NCBI RefSeq assembly: GCF_036237315.1
Contig: NZ_CP108356.1
Location: forward strand, 5,089,501-5,153,500
DNA length: 64,000 nucleotides
DNA from: Streptomyces sp. NBC_01351
GTDB taxonomy: Bacteria > Actinomycetota > Actinomycetes > Streptomycetales > Streptomycetaceae
Direction of reading: 5' to 3'
Shown: positions 51,634-59,997 of the stretch, piece after piece
How positions within the stretch are numbered: position 1 is the stretch's first letter
Layout of the letters: each line of letters begins with the position of its first letter
Program-made: the position numbers and the translations under genes
Notes under the pieces: generated by a model
What the model was told of the DNA's origin: nothing
The model's database searches: none
Seen by the model: the letters and a program-made list of their open reading frames with translations, nothing else

Positions 51634-53034
51634 ATGAACGACGCCGCGCCGCGGCTGGCTGCTCTAGCCGAGACCCTGCTGGGAGCCCCGCTGCCCGTGC
51701 GCATCCGTGCGTGGGACGGCAGCGAGGCGGGCCCGCCCGGTGGTCCCGTGCTCGTCTTCCACCACCGCCGTGCGGTGCGCCGGATGCTGTGGAAGCCGGG
51801 TGAACTGGGCCTGGCCCGCGCCTGGGTCGCGGGTGAAATGACCGTCGAGGGCGACCTGTTCGAGCTGCTGGACCGGGTGGCGGGGCTCGTCTGGGAGAAG
51901 GAGCGCGACTTCCCGCTCGCCGCTCCCACCGCTCCCACCGCTCCCACCGGGAAGCCGGCCGGCCGGAGCCGGCCGCTCGCGGCCCTGGGGGGCATCGCCC
52001 GCCGCGCGAAGGAGGCCCGCCCGGCCGCCCGGCTGCTGCGCGACCCCGAGCACCGGGCCGCGTTGCGCGAGCTGATCGCGGTCGCCGGACCGCTGCCGCC
52101 GCCCGGGCCCCCCGCCGAGGAGGCGACCGTCCGGCGCGGCGGGCAGCGGCACACCAAGGGCCGTGACCGCAGGGCCATCAGCCACCACTACGACGTCGGC
52201 AACGACTTCTACGAACGGGTGCTCGGCCCCTCGATGGTGTACTCCTGCGCCTACTGGACGCCCGGCGGGACCCTGGAGGCGGCCCAGCGCGACAAGCTCG
52301 ACCTCGTCTGCCGCAAACTCGCGCTGCGGCCCGGCGACCGGCTCCTCGACGTCGGCTGCGGCTGGGGCTCCATGGCCGTGCACGCGGCGCGCGAGTACGG
52401 CGTCCGGGTCACCGGCATCACCCTCTCCCGCGAACAGGCCGCGTACGCACGCAAGCGGGTCGCCGACGAGGGGCTGACCGACCTGGTGGAGATCCGCGTC
52501 CAGGACTACCGGGACGTCAAGGACGGCCCGTACGACGCCGTTTCCTCCATCGGCATGGCCGAACACGTCGGCGCCGACCGCTACCGGGACTACGCCCGCA
52601 CCCTGCACGCCCTGCTGCGCCCGGGCGGGCGCCTGCTGAACCACCAGATCGCCCGCCCCCCGGAGGCCGACGAAGAGTCGTACCGTATCGACGAGTTCAT
52701 CGACGCCTACGTGTTCCCCGACGGCGAGCTCTCCCCGCTCGGCAGCACCGTCGGCGAGCTGGAGCGGGCCGGCTTCGAGGTCCGCGACGTGGAGGCGCTG
52801 CGCGAGCACTACGCGCTGACCCTGCGGGCCTGGGTGGCGCGGCTGGAGGCGCACTGGGAGGAGTGCGCACGGCTGACCTCGCCGGGGCGGGCCCGGGTCT
52901 GGCTGCTGTACATGGCGGCCTCCGCGCTGGGCTTCGAGCACGGCCGGCTCGGCGTCAACCAGGTCCTCGCGGTGCGGTCCTCGGCGGCGGGGGAGTCGGG
53001 GCTGCCGCTGCGGCTGCGCACCTGGGGCGCGTAG
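51634..53034 (+). CDS. cfa: Cyclopropane-fatty-acyl-phospholipid synthase-type methyltransferase
   Basis: An SAM-dependent enzyme of 466 residues that adds a methylene or methyl group to unsaturated acyl chains. The SAM motif is LLDVGCGWGSMAVHAAREYG. The CFA signature is RRAISHHYDVGNDFYERVLGPSMVYSCAYW, and later EHVGADRYRDYARTLHALLRPGG. Residues 1-110 form the N-terminal lipid-binding domain. An odd APTAPTAPTG repeat lies near residues 99-108. The ATG at 51634 follows GGAGG. It has its own terminator and may act on products of the desaturase at the other end of the window. Confidence 0.9.
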   Translation: MNDAAPRLAALAETLLGAPLPVRIRAWDGSEAGPPGGPVLVFHHRRAVRRMLWKPGELGLARAWVAGEMTVEGDLFELLDRVAGLVWEKERDFPLAAPTAPTAPTGKPAGRSRPLAALGGIARRAKEARPAARLLRDPEHRAALRELIAVAGPLPPPGPPAEEATVRRGGQRHTKGRDRRAISHHYDVGNDFYERVLGPSMVYSCAYWTPGGTLEAAQRDKLDLVCRKLALRPGDRLLDVGCGWGSMAVHAAREYGVRVTGITLSREQAAYARKRVADEGLTDLVEIRVQDYRDVKDGPYDAVSSIGMAEHVGADRYRDYARTLHALLRPGGRLLNHQIARPPEADEESYRIDEFIDAYVFPDGELSPLGSTVGELERAGFEVRDVEALREHYALTLRAWVARLEAHWEECARLTSPGRARVWLLYMAASALGFEHGRLGVNQVLAVRSSAAGESGLPLRLRTWGA

Positions 53035-53055
53035 GCCTGCGGCGCACGCGCACAC

Positions 53056-53089
53056 GTAGGGCCCCGGGGCAGCTGCCCCGGGGCCCTAC
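53056..53089. terminator. Perfect palindrome terminator after cfa
   Basis: A 34-bp perfect palindrome, GTAGGGCCCCGGGGCAG with its complement, lies 22 bp after the cfa stop. As DNA it can also form a cruciform. Confidence 0.9.
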
Positions 53090-53100
53090 ACACCTTTGCT

Positions 53101-53162
53101 CCTGGGGCTCCGCCCCAGACCCCACGCCTCAAACTCCCCCGGCTACCGCTGGGAGGGGCCCC
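53101..53162. repeat. Two dispersed streptomycete repeats side by side
   Basis: 53101-53133 carries the GGGGCTCCGCCCCAGACCCC-type repeat, also seen at 61405-61440. 53134-53162 carries the CTCCCCCGGCTACCGCTGGG repeat, also found inside the SUKH-3 gene at 11218-11253. Both are hairpin-forming. Confidence 0.75.
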
Positions 53163-53183
53163 TGGCGGGCTGGAATGATGCCG

Positions 53184-55727
53184 CTACTCCGTCTTGATGG
53201 CCGTCAGCATGTTCAGGCGGGCGGCGCTGCGGGCCGGCCACATGGCGGCCAGGACGCCGACCAGTCCGGCGAGGGCGAAGAAGATCCCGATCCGGTCGAA
53301 GGGGATGACCAGCTCGTAGCCCGGGATGGAGGCGGCGATGGTCTTGCCGCCGGCCCAGGCGAGGAAGACGCCGACGCCGATGCCGAGGACCGCGCCGAAG
53401 AGCGAGATGACCACGGCCTCCAGGCGGATCATGTTCTTGACCCGGCCCCGGTCGAGGCCGACCGCCCGCAGCATGCCGATCTCCTGCTGGCGCTCGTAGA
53501 CCGACATCGCGAGGGTGTTGATCACGCCGAGGACGGCGATGATCAGGGCCATGCCGAGCAGTCCGTACATGATGTTCAGCGAGGTGTTGATCATGCCGGC
53601 CATCTCGTTGCGCATGTCGGCCTTGTCGGAGACCTTGATGGCCGGGCTCTTGCCCAGGGCGTCGATGACGGCCAGCTGGTTGGCCTCGGAGGCGCCGCCG
53701 GCGGTCTTGACGAGGACCTCGGGGAGGTACTGCTCCTCGTTGTGCGCGGCGAGGATCTTGTTGTCGAGGACGTAGTCGTCGAGCTGGTCCTTGGCGTCGA
53801 AGATCGCGCCGACCTGGAGCGTGCCCTTCTGGCCGTCGTAGAACTGGGCGTCGACCGTGGAGCCGACCTTCAGGCCCTTCTTCTCCGCTTCCTTCGCGGA
53901 GACCATCAGCTGTCCCTGGCCGAGGGCGGCGAGGTTGCCGGCGGTGGTCCTGACCTCCAGTACGTCGGCCAGCGCGGCCGGGTTGACTCCGCTGACCACC
54001 TGGGAGGTGCCGGCGAGCTTGACGATTTCGAGGGTCTTCGGGGAGACGGCGGTGACGCCCTTGCCCTTCTCCAGCGCCGGGAGCACGGACTTGTCGAGGT
54101 TCATGCCCTCGCCGGCCATCGTGACCTTGTAGTCGGCCTTGACGTTCTGCGTGGTCGCCTTGTCGACGGCCTGGCCGACGGTGATGCCGATCACCGACAT
54201 TGCGGTGACCAGGGTCAGACCGATCGTCAGGGAGGCGGCGGTGACGGCGGTGCGGCGCGGGTTGCGGACCGCGTTCTGCGCGGCCAGCTTGCCGGCGACG
54301 CCGAAGACCTTCTCCAGCAGCGGGCGGACCAGGGCGATGACCGGGCGGGAGAGCATCGGCAGCAGGACGAAGATGCCGATGAGGAGGAAGAAGGCGCCGC
54401 CCGCGATGACCGTGCGGCCCTCGCTCTTCTGGCTCACGCCGAGGAAGACCACGCCGATGCCGGCGAGGGCCAGGACGCTGCCGATGGAGTTGCGCAGCAC
54501 CAGGGACTTCATGGTGGCGGGCAGGTGGGCGCTGCCCATGGCGGCGACCGGGGCGATCCTGGCGGTGCGGCGGGCGGGCAGCCAGGCGGCGAGCATCGTC
54601 ACCAGGATGCCGATGACCAGCGCGATGAGGATCGTGGCGGGGGCGATGATCAGGTCGCCGGCCGGGATCTTGGCGTCGAAGAGCCCCATTGCCGAGCGCA
54701 TGGCGACGGCGAGGCCGATGCCGGAGACCAGGCCGATGACCGAGGCGATGAGGCCGACGACGGCGGCCTCGGCGAGCACCGAGCGCTTGACCTGGCCGCG
54801 GTTGGCGCCGATGGCGCGCAGCAGGGCCAGTTCCTTGGTGCGCTGGGCGACCAGCATGGTGAAGGTGTTGTAGATGAGGAAGATGCCGACGAAGAGGGAG
54901 ACGCCGGCGAAGATCAGCAGGCCGGTGCTCATGCCGGACATGGCCCGCTCGATCTGCTTGGCCTGCTCGGCGGCGAGGGCGGCGCCGGTCTTGGCCTCGG
55001 AGTTCTTGCCCAGGAGGGGCTTGATCTCGGTCAGCAGCTGGTCGGCGGTGGTGCCGGCGGTGGCGGCGACGGAGAGCTCGCTGTAGAAGCCGGGCTGGAG
55101 GTAGAGCTCCTGGGCGACCTTGGCGTCGAACAGGACCAGGCTGCCGCCCGCGTTGACGGCGCCGTCCTCCGTGGTGAAGACGCCGGAGAGGGTGAACTCC
55201 TTGACCGGTCCGTTGGTCGCGACGCGGATCTTGTCGCCGACCTTGTACGTGCCCTTGGCGGCCGTGTCCTTGTCGAGGGCGACCTGGTCGGCGGTGGCAG
55301 GGCCGGTGCCGTCGGTGAAGTCGTAGCGCGGGTCCTTGCCGTCCTTGACGGGGGCGTAGTTGGAGCCGGCGTTGGCCCAGCCGCTGCCGATCAGCTTGCC
55401 GTTCTCGTCGCCGACGCCGGCGAAGCCGGTGACCCGGCCGGAGACGGAGTCGACTCCCTTGAGCGCCTTGACCTTGTCGAGGGTCTGCTGGCTGATGCCG
55501 GGGTCGCCCTCTTTCTCGCCGTCCTCGTTCCGGGAGGCCCCGTGGTCGGTCACGGAGACCGCGACGCCGTCGTAGGACTTTGCGGACTGGTTGGACATGG
55601 CGTTGCTGAGGGTGTCGGTGAAGACGAGGGTGCCGGAGACGAAGGCGACGCCGAGGGTGACGGCGAGCACCGTCATCAACAGCCGGGCCTTGTGCGCGAG
55701 GACGTTGCGCAGGGCGGTACGGAACAT
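53184..55727 (-). CDS. FtsX-like ABC transporter permease, system 2
   Basis: An 847-residue permease of the same build as system 1. The first half runs LAHKARLLMTVLAVTLGVAF to MLAAWLPARRTARIAPVAAM; the second runs NAVRNPRRTAVTAASLTIGLTL to MWPARSAARLNMLTAIKTE. The coupling loops are LLRAIGANRGQVKRS and MLRAVGLDRGRVKNM. The large extracytoplasmic domains differ more than the membrane helices, so its substrate may differ from system 1. The ATG at 55727 has no good ribosome site. The ATPase gene lies 78 bp upstream. Confidence 0.92.
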   Translation of the reverse strand: MFRTALRNVLAHKARLLMTVLAVTLGVAFVSGTLVFTDTLSNAMSNQSAKSYDGVAVSVTDHGASRNEDGEKEGDPGISQQTLDKVKALKGVDSVSGRVTGFAGVGDENGKLIGSGWANAGSNYAPVKDGKDPRYDFTDGTGPATADQVALDKDTAAKGTYKVGDKIRVATNGPVKEFTLSGVFTTEDGAVNAGGSLVLFDAKVAQELYLQPGFYSELSVAATAGTTADQLLTEIKPLLGKNSEAKTGAALAAEQAKQIERAMSGMSTGLLIFAGVSLFVGIFLIYNTFTMLVAQRTKELALLRAIGANRGQVKRSVLAEAAVVGLIASVIGLVSGIGLAVAMRSAMGLFDAKIPAGDLIIAPATILIALVIGILVTMLAAWLPARRTARIAPVAAMGSAHLPATMKSLVLRNSIGSVLALAGIGVVFLGVSQKSEGRTVIAGGAFFLLIGIFVLLPMLSRPVIALVRPLLEKVFGVAGKLAAQNAVRNPRRTAVTAASLTIGLTLVTAMSVIGITVGQAVDKATTQNVKADYKVTMAGEGMNLDKSVLPALEKGKGVTAVSPKTLEIVKLAGTSQVVSGVNPAALADVLEVRTTAGNLAALGQGQLMVSAKEAEKKGLKVGSTVDAQFYDGQKGTLQVGAIFDAKDQLDDYVLDNKILAAHNEEQYLPEVLVKTAGGASEANQLAVIDALGKSPAIKVSDKADMRNEMAGMINTSLNIMYGLLGMALIIAVLGVINTLAMSVYERQQEIGMLRAVGLDRGRVKNMIRLEAVVISLFGAVLGIGVGVFLAWAGGKTIAASIPGYELVIPFDRIGIFFALAGLVGVLAAMWPARSAARLNMLTAIKTE

Positions 55728-55805
55728 GGTGGAGGAGTCCAGGGTGTCAGCGCGGCCGAAGGAACGGCGGCGGCGGAGGCGGAGCCGGGCAGGGAGGGCG
55801 GTGCC

Positions 55806-56579
55806 TCAGCTGGTGCGGCCCTTGGCGTCGAAGGCCTTCATGCGGTCCAGCACGCCGTCCGCGGTGGGCCCGTACATCTCGTCGACGATCCGGCCGTCGG
55901 CGAGGAAGATGACGCGGTCCGCGTAGGAGGCGGCGACCGGGTCGTGGGTGACCATCACGACGGTCTGGCCGAGCTCGCGCACCGAGTTGCGCAGGAATCC
56001 GAGGACCTCGGCGCCGGAGCGGGAGTCCAGGTTTCCGGTGGGCTCGTCGCCGAAGATGATCTCGGGGCGGGAGGCCAGGGCGCGGGCCACGGCCACGCGC
56101 TGCTGCTGGCCGCCGGAGAGCTGGGTGGGGCGGTGGGAGAGGCGGCCGGAGAGGCCGATCATCTCGATGACCTTGTCCAGCCACTGCTTGTCGGGCTTGC
56201 GGCCGGCGATGTCCATGGGGAGCGTGATGTTCTCCAGGGCCGTCAGGGTCGGCAGCAGGTTGAAGGCCTGGAAGATGAAGCCGATCTTGTCCCGGCGCAG
56301 CTGGGTGAGCTGCTTGTCCTTGAGGGAGCCCAGCTCGGTCTCGCCGATGCGCACGGAGCCGGCGGAGAAGGTGTCCAGGCCGGCGACGCAGTGCATCAGC
56401 GTGGACTTGCCGGAGCCCGAGGGGCCCATGATCGCGGTGAACTGGCCCTGCGCGAAGTCCACGGTGACGTTGTCGAGGGCGACCACCTGGGTCTCGCCCT
56501 GGCCGTACACCTTGGAGAGGCCGGTGGCGCGGGCGGCCACGGCCTGGGTGGTGTGCGGGGCGTAGTTCATGGTGGTCAC
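55806..56579 (-). CDS. ABC transporter ATP-binding protein (MacB/LolD type), system 2
   Basis: A 257-residue ATPase with Walker A GPSGSGKSTLMHCVAGLD, Q-loop FIFQAFNLLPTL, signature LSGGQQQR, and Walker B IIFGDEPTGNLDS. Its ending, IVDEMYGPTADGVLDRMKAF, is nearly the same as in the ATPase of system 1, which confirms duplication. The GTG start at 56579 follows GAGGAG by 7 nt. It is transcribed with the permease. A regulator is not adjacent. Confidence 0.93.
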   Translation of the reverse strand: MTTMNYAPHTTQAVAARATGLSKVYGQGETQVVALDNVTVDFAQGQFTAIMGPSGSGKSTLMHCVAGLDTFSAGSVRIGETELGSLKDKQLTQLRRDKIGFIFQAFNLLPTLTALENITLPMDIAGRKPDKQWLDKVIEMIGLSGRLSHRPTQLSGGQQQRVAVARALASRPEIIFGDEPTGNLDSRSGAEVLGFLRNSVRELGQTVVMVTHDPVAASYADRVIFLADGRIVDEMYGPTADGVLDRMKAFDAKGRTS

Positions 56580-57012
56580 GGGACGGCTCCTCGGTCTGCG
56601 GTGCGGGGACCCGTCCATCGTCTCCGCGCCGACCCCCGCTCCGGATCAGCCGTGGTGACCGTTCACCGGCCCACTGGAGTCTGACCGCGGAGGCGTCCGC
56701 GTACGTCTCTGGTATGACGGCGACCCCGACTCGACGCAGGGCGGTGGCGGAGGCGGCTGGTCCGGATCCGGGGGAGGTGCGGGGTGGCGTGCCGGGTGGC
56801 GGGAGGGGTGGCGCGGGCCATCGAAATCCCGTCATTCCCGTATCGGGGGTGATCGTCCCCGAGAAGGTGCCGACCGTGCGTTCTCGCCCCTGACGACCCC
56901 TCAAGCGCCAATAAAATCAGACAACATCGGAAAGACGGCCAGGTGGCGGCAGAGGTGTTCCGGATAGGGTCGGGGCAGCGCTGAAGGCTGATATCGGGGG
57001 CCGCCACGCCCT
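56580..57012. other. Intergenic region between ABC system 2 and bldA, with a dyad
   Basis: This 433-bp gap has a GGTGA-CCGT-TCACC dyad at 56654-56667, about 75 bp before the ATPase start, a possible operator. The 56880-57012 part is locally AT-richer (CAATAAAATCAGACAAC at about 56911) and probably carries the bldA promoter. No credible ORF. Confidence 0.45.
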
Positions 57013-57094
57013 GCCCGGATGGTGGAATGCAGACACGGCGAGCTTAAACCTCGCTGACCTTCGGGTCGTGCCGGTTCAAGTCCGGCTCCGGGCA
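57013..57094 (+). tRNA. bldA: tRNA-Leu(UAA), the bldA tRNA
   Basis: An 82-nt class II tRNA. The acceptor stem is GCCCGGA/TCCGGGC. The anticodon arm GCGAG-CTTAAAC-CTCGC gives anticodon TAA at 57045-57047, which reads UUA. A long variable arm (GACCTTCGGGTC) and a T arm with GGTTCAAGTCC follow. CCA is not encoded. In streptomycetes this single tRNA is BldA, needed to translate the rare TTA codon in developmental and antibiotic genes. One gene in this window (18992-19843) has a TTA codon. Confidence 0.97.
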
Positions 57095-57242
57095 CTCTCC
57101 AGCTCCAGCGAGGCCCGGGTCGATTTATCCCCTGCGCTTCGCCCTGCCTTCTCCTAAGATCCTCCTCCAGCAGTAGGGTGCTTTTTTTGCGAGCGCATTA
57201 CTCTTGATGCAAGGCCGCGCTCGGTGGCCACGGAGGAGTGAG

Positions 57243-58097
57243 ATGAGGAGCAGTAACCCGGTCTTCTCGCGACGGGGGTTCAGCCGCGACAACGGTGGCT
57301 ACGCGGGCTTTGACGCGCAGCAGCAGCACCAGCAGGCCGGGACCAACCCGTACGCGACGAACCCGTACGCGACCGACCCGGCGACGGGTATGCCGCAGGC
57401 CCCGGCGCGCACCAACGCGATGACCATCGACGACGTCGTGAGCCGTACGGCCATGACGCTCGGCACGCTGTTCGTGACGGCGACCCTGTCCTGGGTCCTC
57501 CTGCCGGTCGACCCGGCGAACCTGGGCAAGTCGTACGGCATCGCCATCGGCGCGATGCTCGTCGCGTTCGTCTTCGCGATGATCCAGTCCTTCAAGAGCA
57601 AGGCCTCCCCGGGCCTGATCCTGGCCTACGCGGCGTTCGAGGGTGTCTTCCTCGGCGTCATCAGCGCGGCCACCAGCACCTACCTGGGCCCCGGCGTGGT
57701 CATCCAGGCCGTGATGGGCACGATGTGCGTCTTCGCCGCCGTGCTCACCGCGTACAAGATGGGCTGGATCCGCGTCAACCGCCGGTTCTACGGCTTCGTG
57801 ATGGCCGCCGCCATGGGCTTCATGCTGCTCATGCTGACGAACCTGCTGTTCTCGGTCTTCGGCGGCGGTGACGGCCTCGGCTTCCGCAGCGGCGGCCTCG
57901 GCCTGCTGTTCGGCGCCATCGGCGTCATCCTCGGCGCCTGCTTCCTCGCACTCGACTTCAAGCAGGTCGAGGACGGTGTCGCGTACGGCGCCCCGCGCGA
58001 GGAGGCCTGGCTCGCCGCCTTCGGCCTCACCATGACCCTGGTGTGGATCTACATCGAGATGCTGCGCATCTTCCAGATCCTCTCGGGCGACGACTAG
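57243..58097 (+). CDS. Bax inhibitor-1/YccA family membrane protein
   Basis: A 284-residue protein with seven predicted helices. The N-terminal 55 residues are polar, with NPYATNPYATDPATG repeats. Membrane segments begin at VVSRTAMTLGTLFVTATLSW. YAAFEGVFLGVISA and YKMGWIRVNRRFYGFVMAA follow, and the C-terminal Asp residues (LALDFKQVEDG) match the pH-sensing pair of BI-1 channels. The ATG at 57243 follows GGAGG. A calcium or pH-dependent leak role is known for bacterial relatives. It is downstream of bldA. Confidence 0.92.
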   Translation: MRSSNPVFSRRGFSRDNGGYAGFDAQQQHQQAGTNPYATNPYATDPATGMPQAPARTNAMTIDDVVSRTAMTLGTLFVTATLSWVLLPVDPANLGKSYGIAIGAMLVAFVFAMIQSFKSKASPGLILAYAAFEGVFLGVISAATSTYLGPGVVIQAVMGTMCVFAAVLTAYKMGWIRVNRRFYGFVMAAAMGFMLLMLTNLLFSVFGGGDGLGFRSGGLGLLFGAIGVILGACFLALDFKQVEDGVAYGAPREEAWLAAFGLTMTLVWIYIEMLRIFQILSGDD

Positions 58098-58132
58098 TCG
58101 TACCGGCGGCCACCAGGCTTGCCCACTGCATG

Positions 58133-58171
58133 GGGAAGGCCCCGCGAGCACAGTGCTCGCGGGGCCTTCCC
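58133..58171. terminator. Terminator after the BI-1-like gene
   Basis: A 19-bp perfect stem (58133-58151 with 58153-58171), whose tip must open as a loop, lies between the BI-1-like gene and the convergent DUF4287 gene and can serve both. Confidence 0.92.
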
Positions 58172-58224
58172 GCATTTCCGGGGTTCGTGAGTCGAGGGTC
58201 GGGAGTCGGGAGTCGGGGACGGGG

Positions 58225-58455
58225 TCAGCCGAACCGGCGTGCGGCTCTGCGCAGGTCGTACTCGTGGATGATCGCCTTGGCCTGGCCGTACGACAGCTCG
58301 TGCGCGCCGCGCAGCCAGCTGACCTTCTCCTCGAACCGGACGAGGGAGGGGCCTTCGTCCACGGTGCGGAGCCAGTCGGAGACTTCACGACCGGTGGTCT
58401 GGGGGATTCTGTCGATCATGTTGCGGTGGGTCTGCTCGGAGAACTCTACGGACAT
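58225..58455 (-). CDS. Small DUF4287 domain protein
   Basis: A 76-residue protein, MSVEFSEQTHRNMIDRIPQT followed by TGREVSDWLRTVDEGPS and GAHELSYGQAKAIIHEYDLRR. This is the DUF4287 pattern, small helical proteins of unknown role found across actinobacteria. The ATG at 58455 is preceded by GGAGGCG. It has no partner on the same strand. It is convergent with the BI-1-like gene. Confidence 0.85.
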   Translation of the reverse strand: MSVEFSEQTHRNMIDRIPQTTGREVSDWLRTVDEGPSLVRFEEKVSWLRGAHELSYGQAKAIIHEYDLRRAARRFG

Positions 58456-58556
58456 GGGCGCCTCCGGAGGTGTCGCCGTGCTGCTCTCTTCACGTCACCG
58501 TGCCGGAGAGTTCGCCCGTTGGCAATGGTGCGCGGACGGCGCGTAAGGTCGGCCGG

Positions 58557-58913
58557 GTGCTCGATACTTCACCCCTGACCGCCGCCGTGGAACGTTTCGC
58601 AGACCGGCTGCGGGCCGCGCCGCAGAGCCGCCTGCGGCAAGGAGCCGCCGAGGTGGCACTGGAGCTGGCCCGCGAGCTCTCGGCGAGAGCGCAGGCCCTT
58701 GAGGACGCCGCGGCGGGCGCGGCGGGCGCCCGGGTGCGGGAGATGCCGGACGCGGGGCTCTTCGTCGTCGGGGACCAGGTGGCGGTGGCCGGGGCCGACC
58801 TCGCGGAGGTGCTGCGCGGCGCAGCGGCCCCGGACGGCGCGAAGGCCCCGTCCGAGGTGCTGGACGAGGCCGTGCGGCTGGTGGAGCAGGCGGACGCTAG
58901 AGCGATGCGATGA
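58557..58913 (+). CDS. Conserved actinobacterial hypothetical protein
   Basis: A 118-residue protein not recognised as a known family. It is mostly helical: SPLTAAVERFADRLRAAPQS, then AAEVALELARELSARAQALED, a short beta segment (AGLFVVGDQVAVAGADLAEVL), and a final helix. The layout suggests a small dimeric or chaperone-like protein. The GTG at 58557 gives this length. It overlaps the convergent gene at 58897-58913 by 17 bp. Confidence 0.65.
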   Translation: MLDTSPLTAAVERFADRLRAAPQSRLRQGAAEVALELARELSARAQALEDAAAGAAGARVREMPDAGLFVVGDQVAVAGADLAEVLRGAAAPDGAKAPSEVLDEAVRLVEQADARAMR

Positions 58914-59721
58914 CGCGGTCCGCGAGGATGTAGACGTTGCTGTCCGGGTCCTCGGCGCTACCGCAGGAGAAGGTCAGTGCGTAGGCGCCGGAGATGCCCG
59001 AGCCGCCGAGCAGGACCGGAGCGGTGCCCGAGCGCAGGGCCTCGGCGAGGCGCTCCGCGGTCTCCCGGTGCCCCGGGGTCATGCAGAGCGTGGTGCCGTC
59101 CGTGAAGACGTACACGTCGAGGGTGCCCAGCGGGCCGGGACGGACGTCCGCGAGGGCCGTACGGGCCTCCGCGAGCTCCTCCAGGCGGCTGACCGTGCGC
59201 TCGTGGTCGGCGCCGGGGTGCGAGGCCTGGACCGGTACGAAGTCGGGGTGCGAGGGGTGGCGCCGGCGGGCGGCGGCCAGCTCGGCCGAGTCCTCCGGGT
59301 ACGGGTTCTCGTCGAGGGCGTCGTCGCCGAGCACCGGCTCCAGGCCCACCATGTCGGCCTGCCGGGGCAGGAAGACGTGCGGGCTGTCCTCTCCGAGGCC
59401 GGGCAGGCCGCCCAGCAGCGAGGGCGCGTCGGCGGCGTCGCGGGCCTCCTGCGCGGCCCAGAAGGCGCGCGCCTCGGCCAGCTCGCGCTCACGCTCCTCG
59501 GCGAGGGCTTCGGCCACGGCGGCTCGTATCTCCGCGGCGGGGGATTCGACGGCGCTGCGGGCGTGCGGGACGGTCGCACCGCGGGGGTGGGCCGGCACCG
59601 CCAGCTCACTGCGCAGGGCCGTGACCTGCTTGCGCAGGCCGTGGACGGCGTGCAGCGCAGCAGCGCCGACGGCCGTGGCAGCGGCCGCGGTCAGCAGCAG
59701 GGCAAGAGACATGGCGCTCAC
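58897..59721 (-). CDS. Membrane-anchored protein with coiled coil, unknown function
   Basis: A 274-residue protein. An N-terminal hydrophobic helix (LALLLTAAAATAVGAAALHA) anchors it, then a charged coiled coil (EIRAAVAEALAEERERELAEARAF). The rest is a soluble C-terminal domain with TLDVYVFTDGTTLCMTPGHR and LLGGSGISGAYALTFSCG. The GTG at 59721 follows GGGAG by 7 nt; the ATG three codons later is an alternative. The fold is not identified. It overlaps the preceding convergent gene. Confidence 0.6.
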   Translation of the reverse strand: MSAMSLALLLTAAAATAVGAAALHAVHGLRKQVTALRSELAVPAHPRGATVPHARSAVESPAAEIRAAVAEALAEERERELAEARAFWAAQEARDAADAPSLLGGLPGLGEDSPHVFLPRQADMVGLEPVLGDDALDENPYPEDSAELAAARRRHPSHPDFVPVQASHPGADHERTVSRLEELAEARTALADVRPGPLGTLDVYVFTDGTTLCMTPGHRETAERLAEALRSGTAPVLLGGSGISGAYALTFSCGSAEDPDSNVYILADRVIASL

Positions 59722-59872
59722 TGACTAACTCCCGGTGTGATTCGATCCCCCGACTTCCTACATCAGAGTGTCCTGACCTGGGAATGGCGTGCAGTGCATT
59801 ACGTCACGAATTGGACAGGTCTTTCGTCCCGAGGTGCCCCTCCGCATACTGCCTGACCTGCATATATGCCGA

Positions 59873-59903
59873 TCCCCCAGGAGATAGGTCACATCCTGGG
59901 GGA
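59873..59903. other. Hairpin in the 59722-59997 intergenic region
   Basis: A 10-bp stem TCCCCCAGGA/TCCTGGGGGA (59873-59882 with 59894-59903) with an 11-nt loop lies about 150 bp before the gene starting at 59721. A GCATATATGC palindrome is at about 59860-59869. It could be an operator pair or a leader hairpin. Confidence 0.4.
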
Positions 59904-59954
59904 GATTCGGTCACAGGTCGGCCGCGACGGGGTTGGATCCGGCGTCGGCAGGCG

Positions 59955-59980
59955 GCAAGGGACCGGGCCCGGTCCCTTGC
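59955..59980. terminator. Terminator after the thiolase
   Basis: A 26-bp perfect palindrome, GCAAGGGACCGGGCCCGGTC continuing CCTTGC, lies 17 bp beyond the thiolase stop on the minus strand. Confidence 0.85.
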
Positions 59981-59997
59981 GGCGCCTGGGGCCCTGA

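Noticed and set aside
52863..56684. 1273-residue plus-strand frame across ABC system 2
   Set aside because: Antisense shadow rich in Gly/Asp/His with no motif; the minus-strand permease and ATPase are unmistakable.
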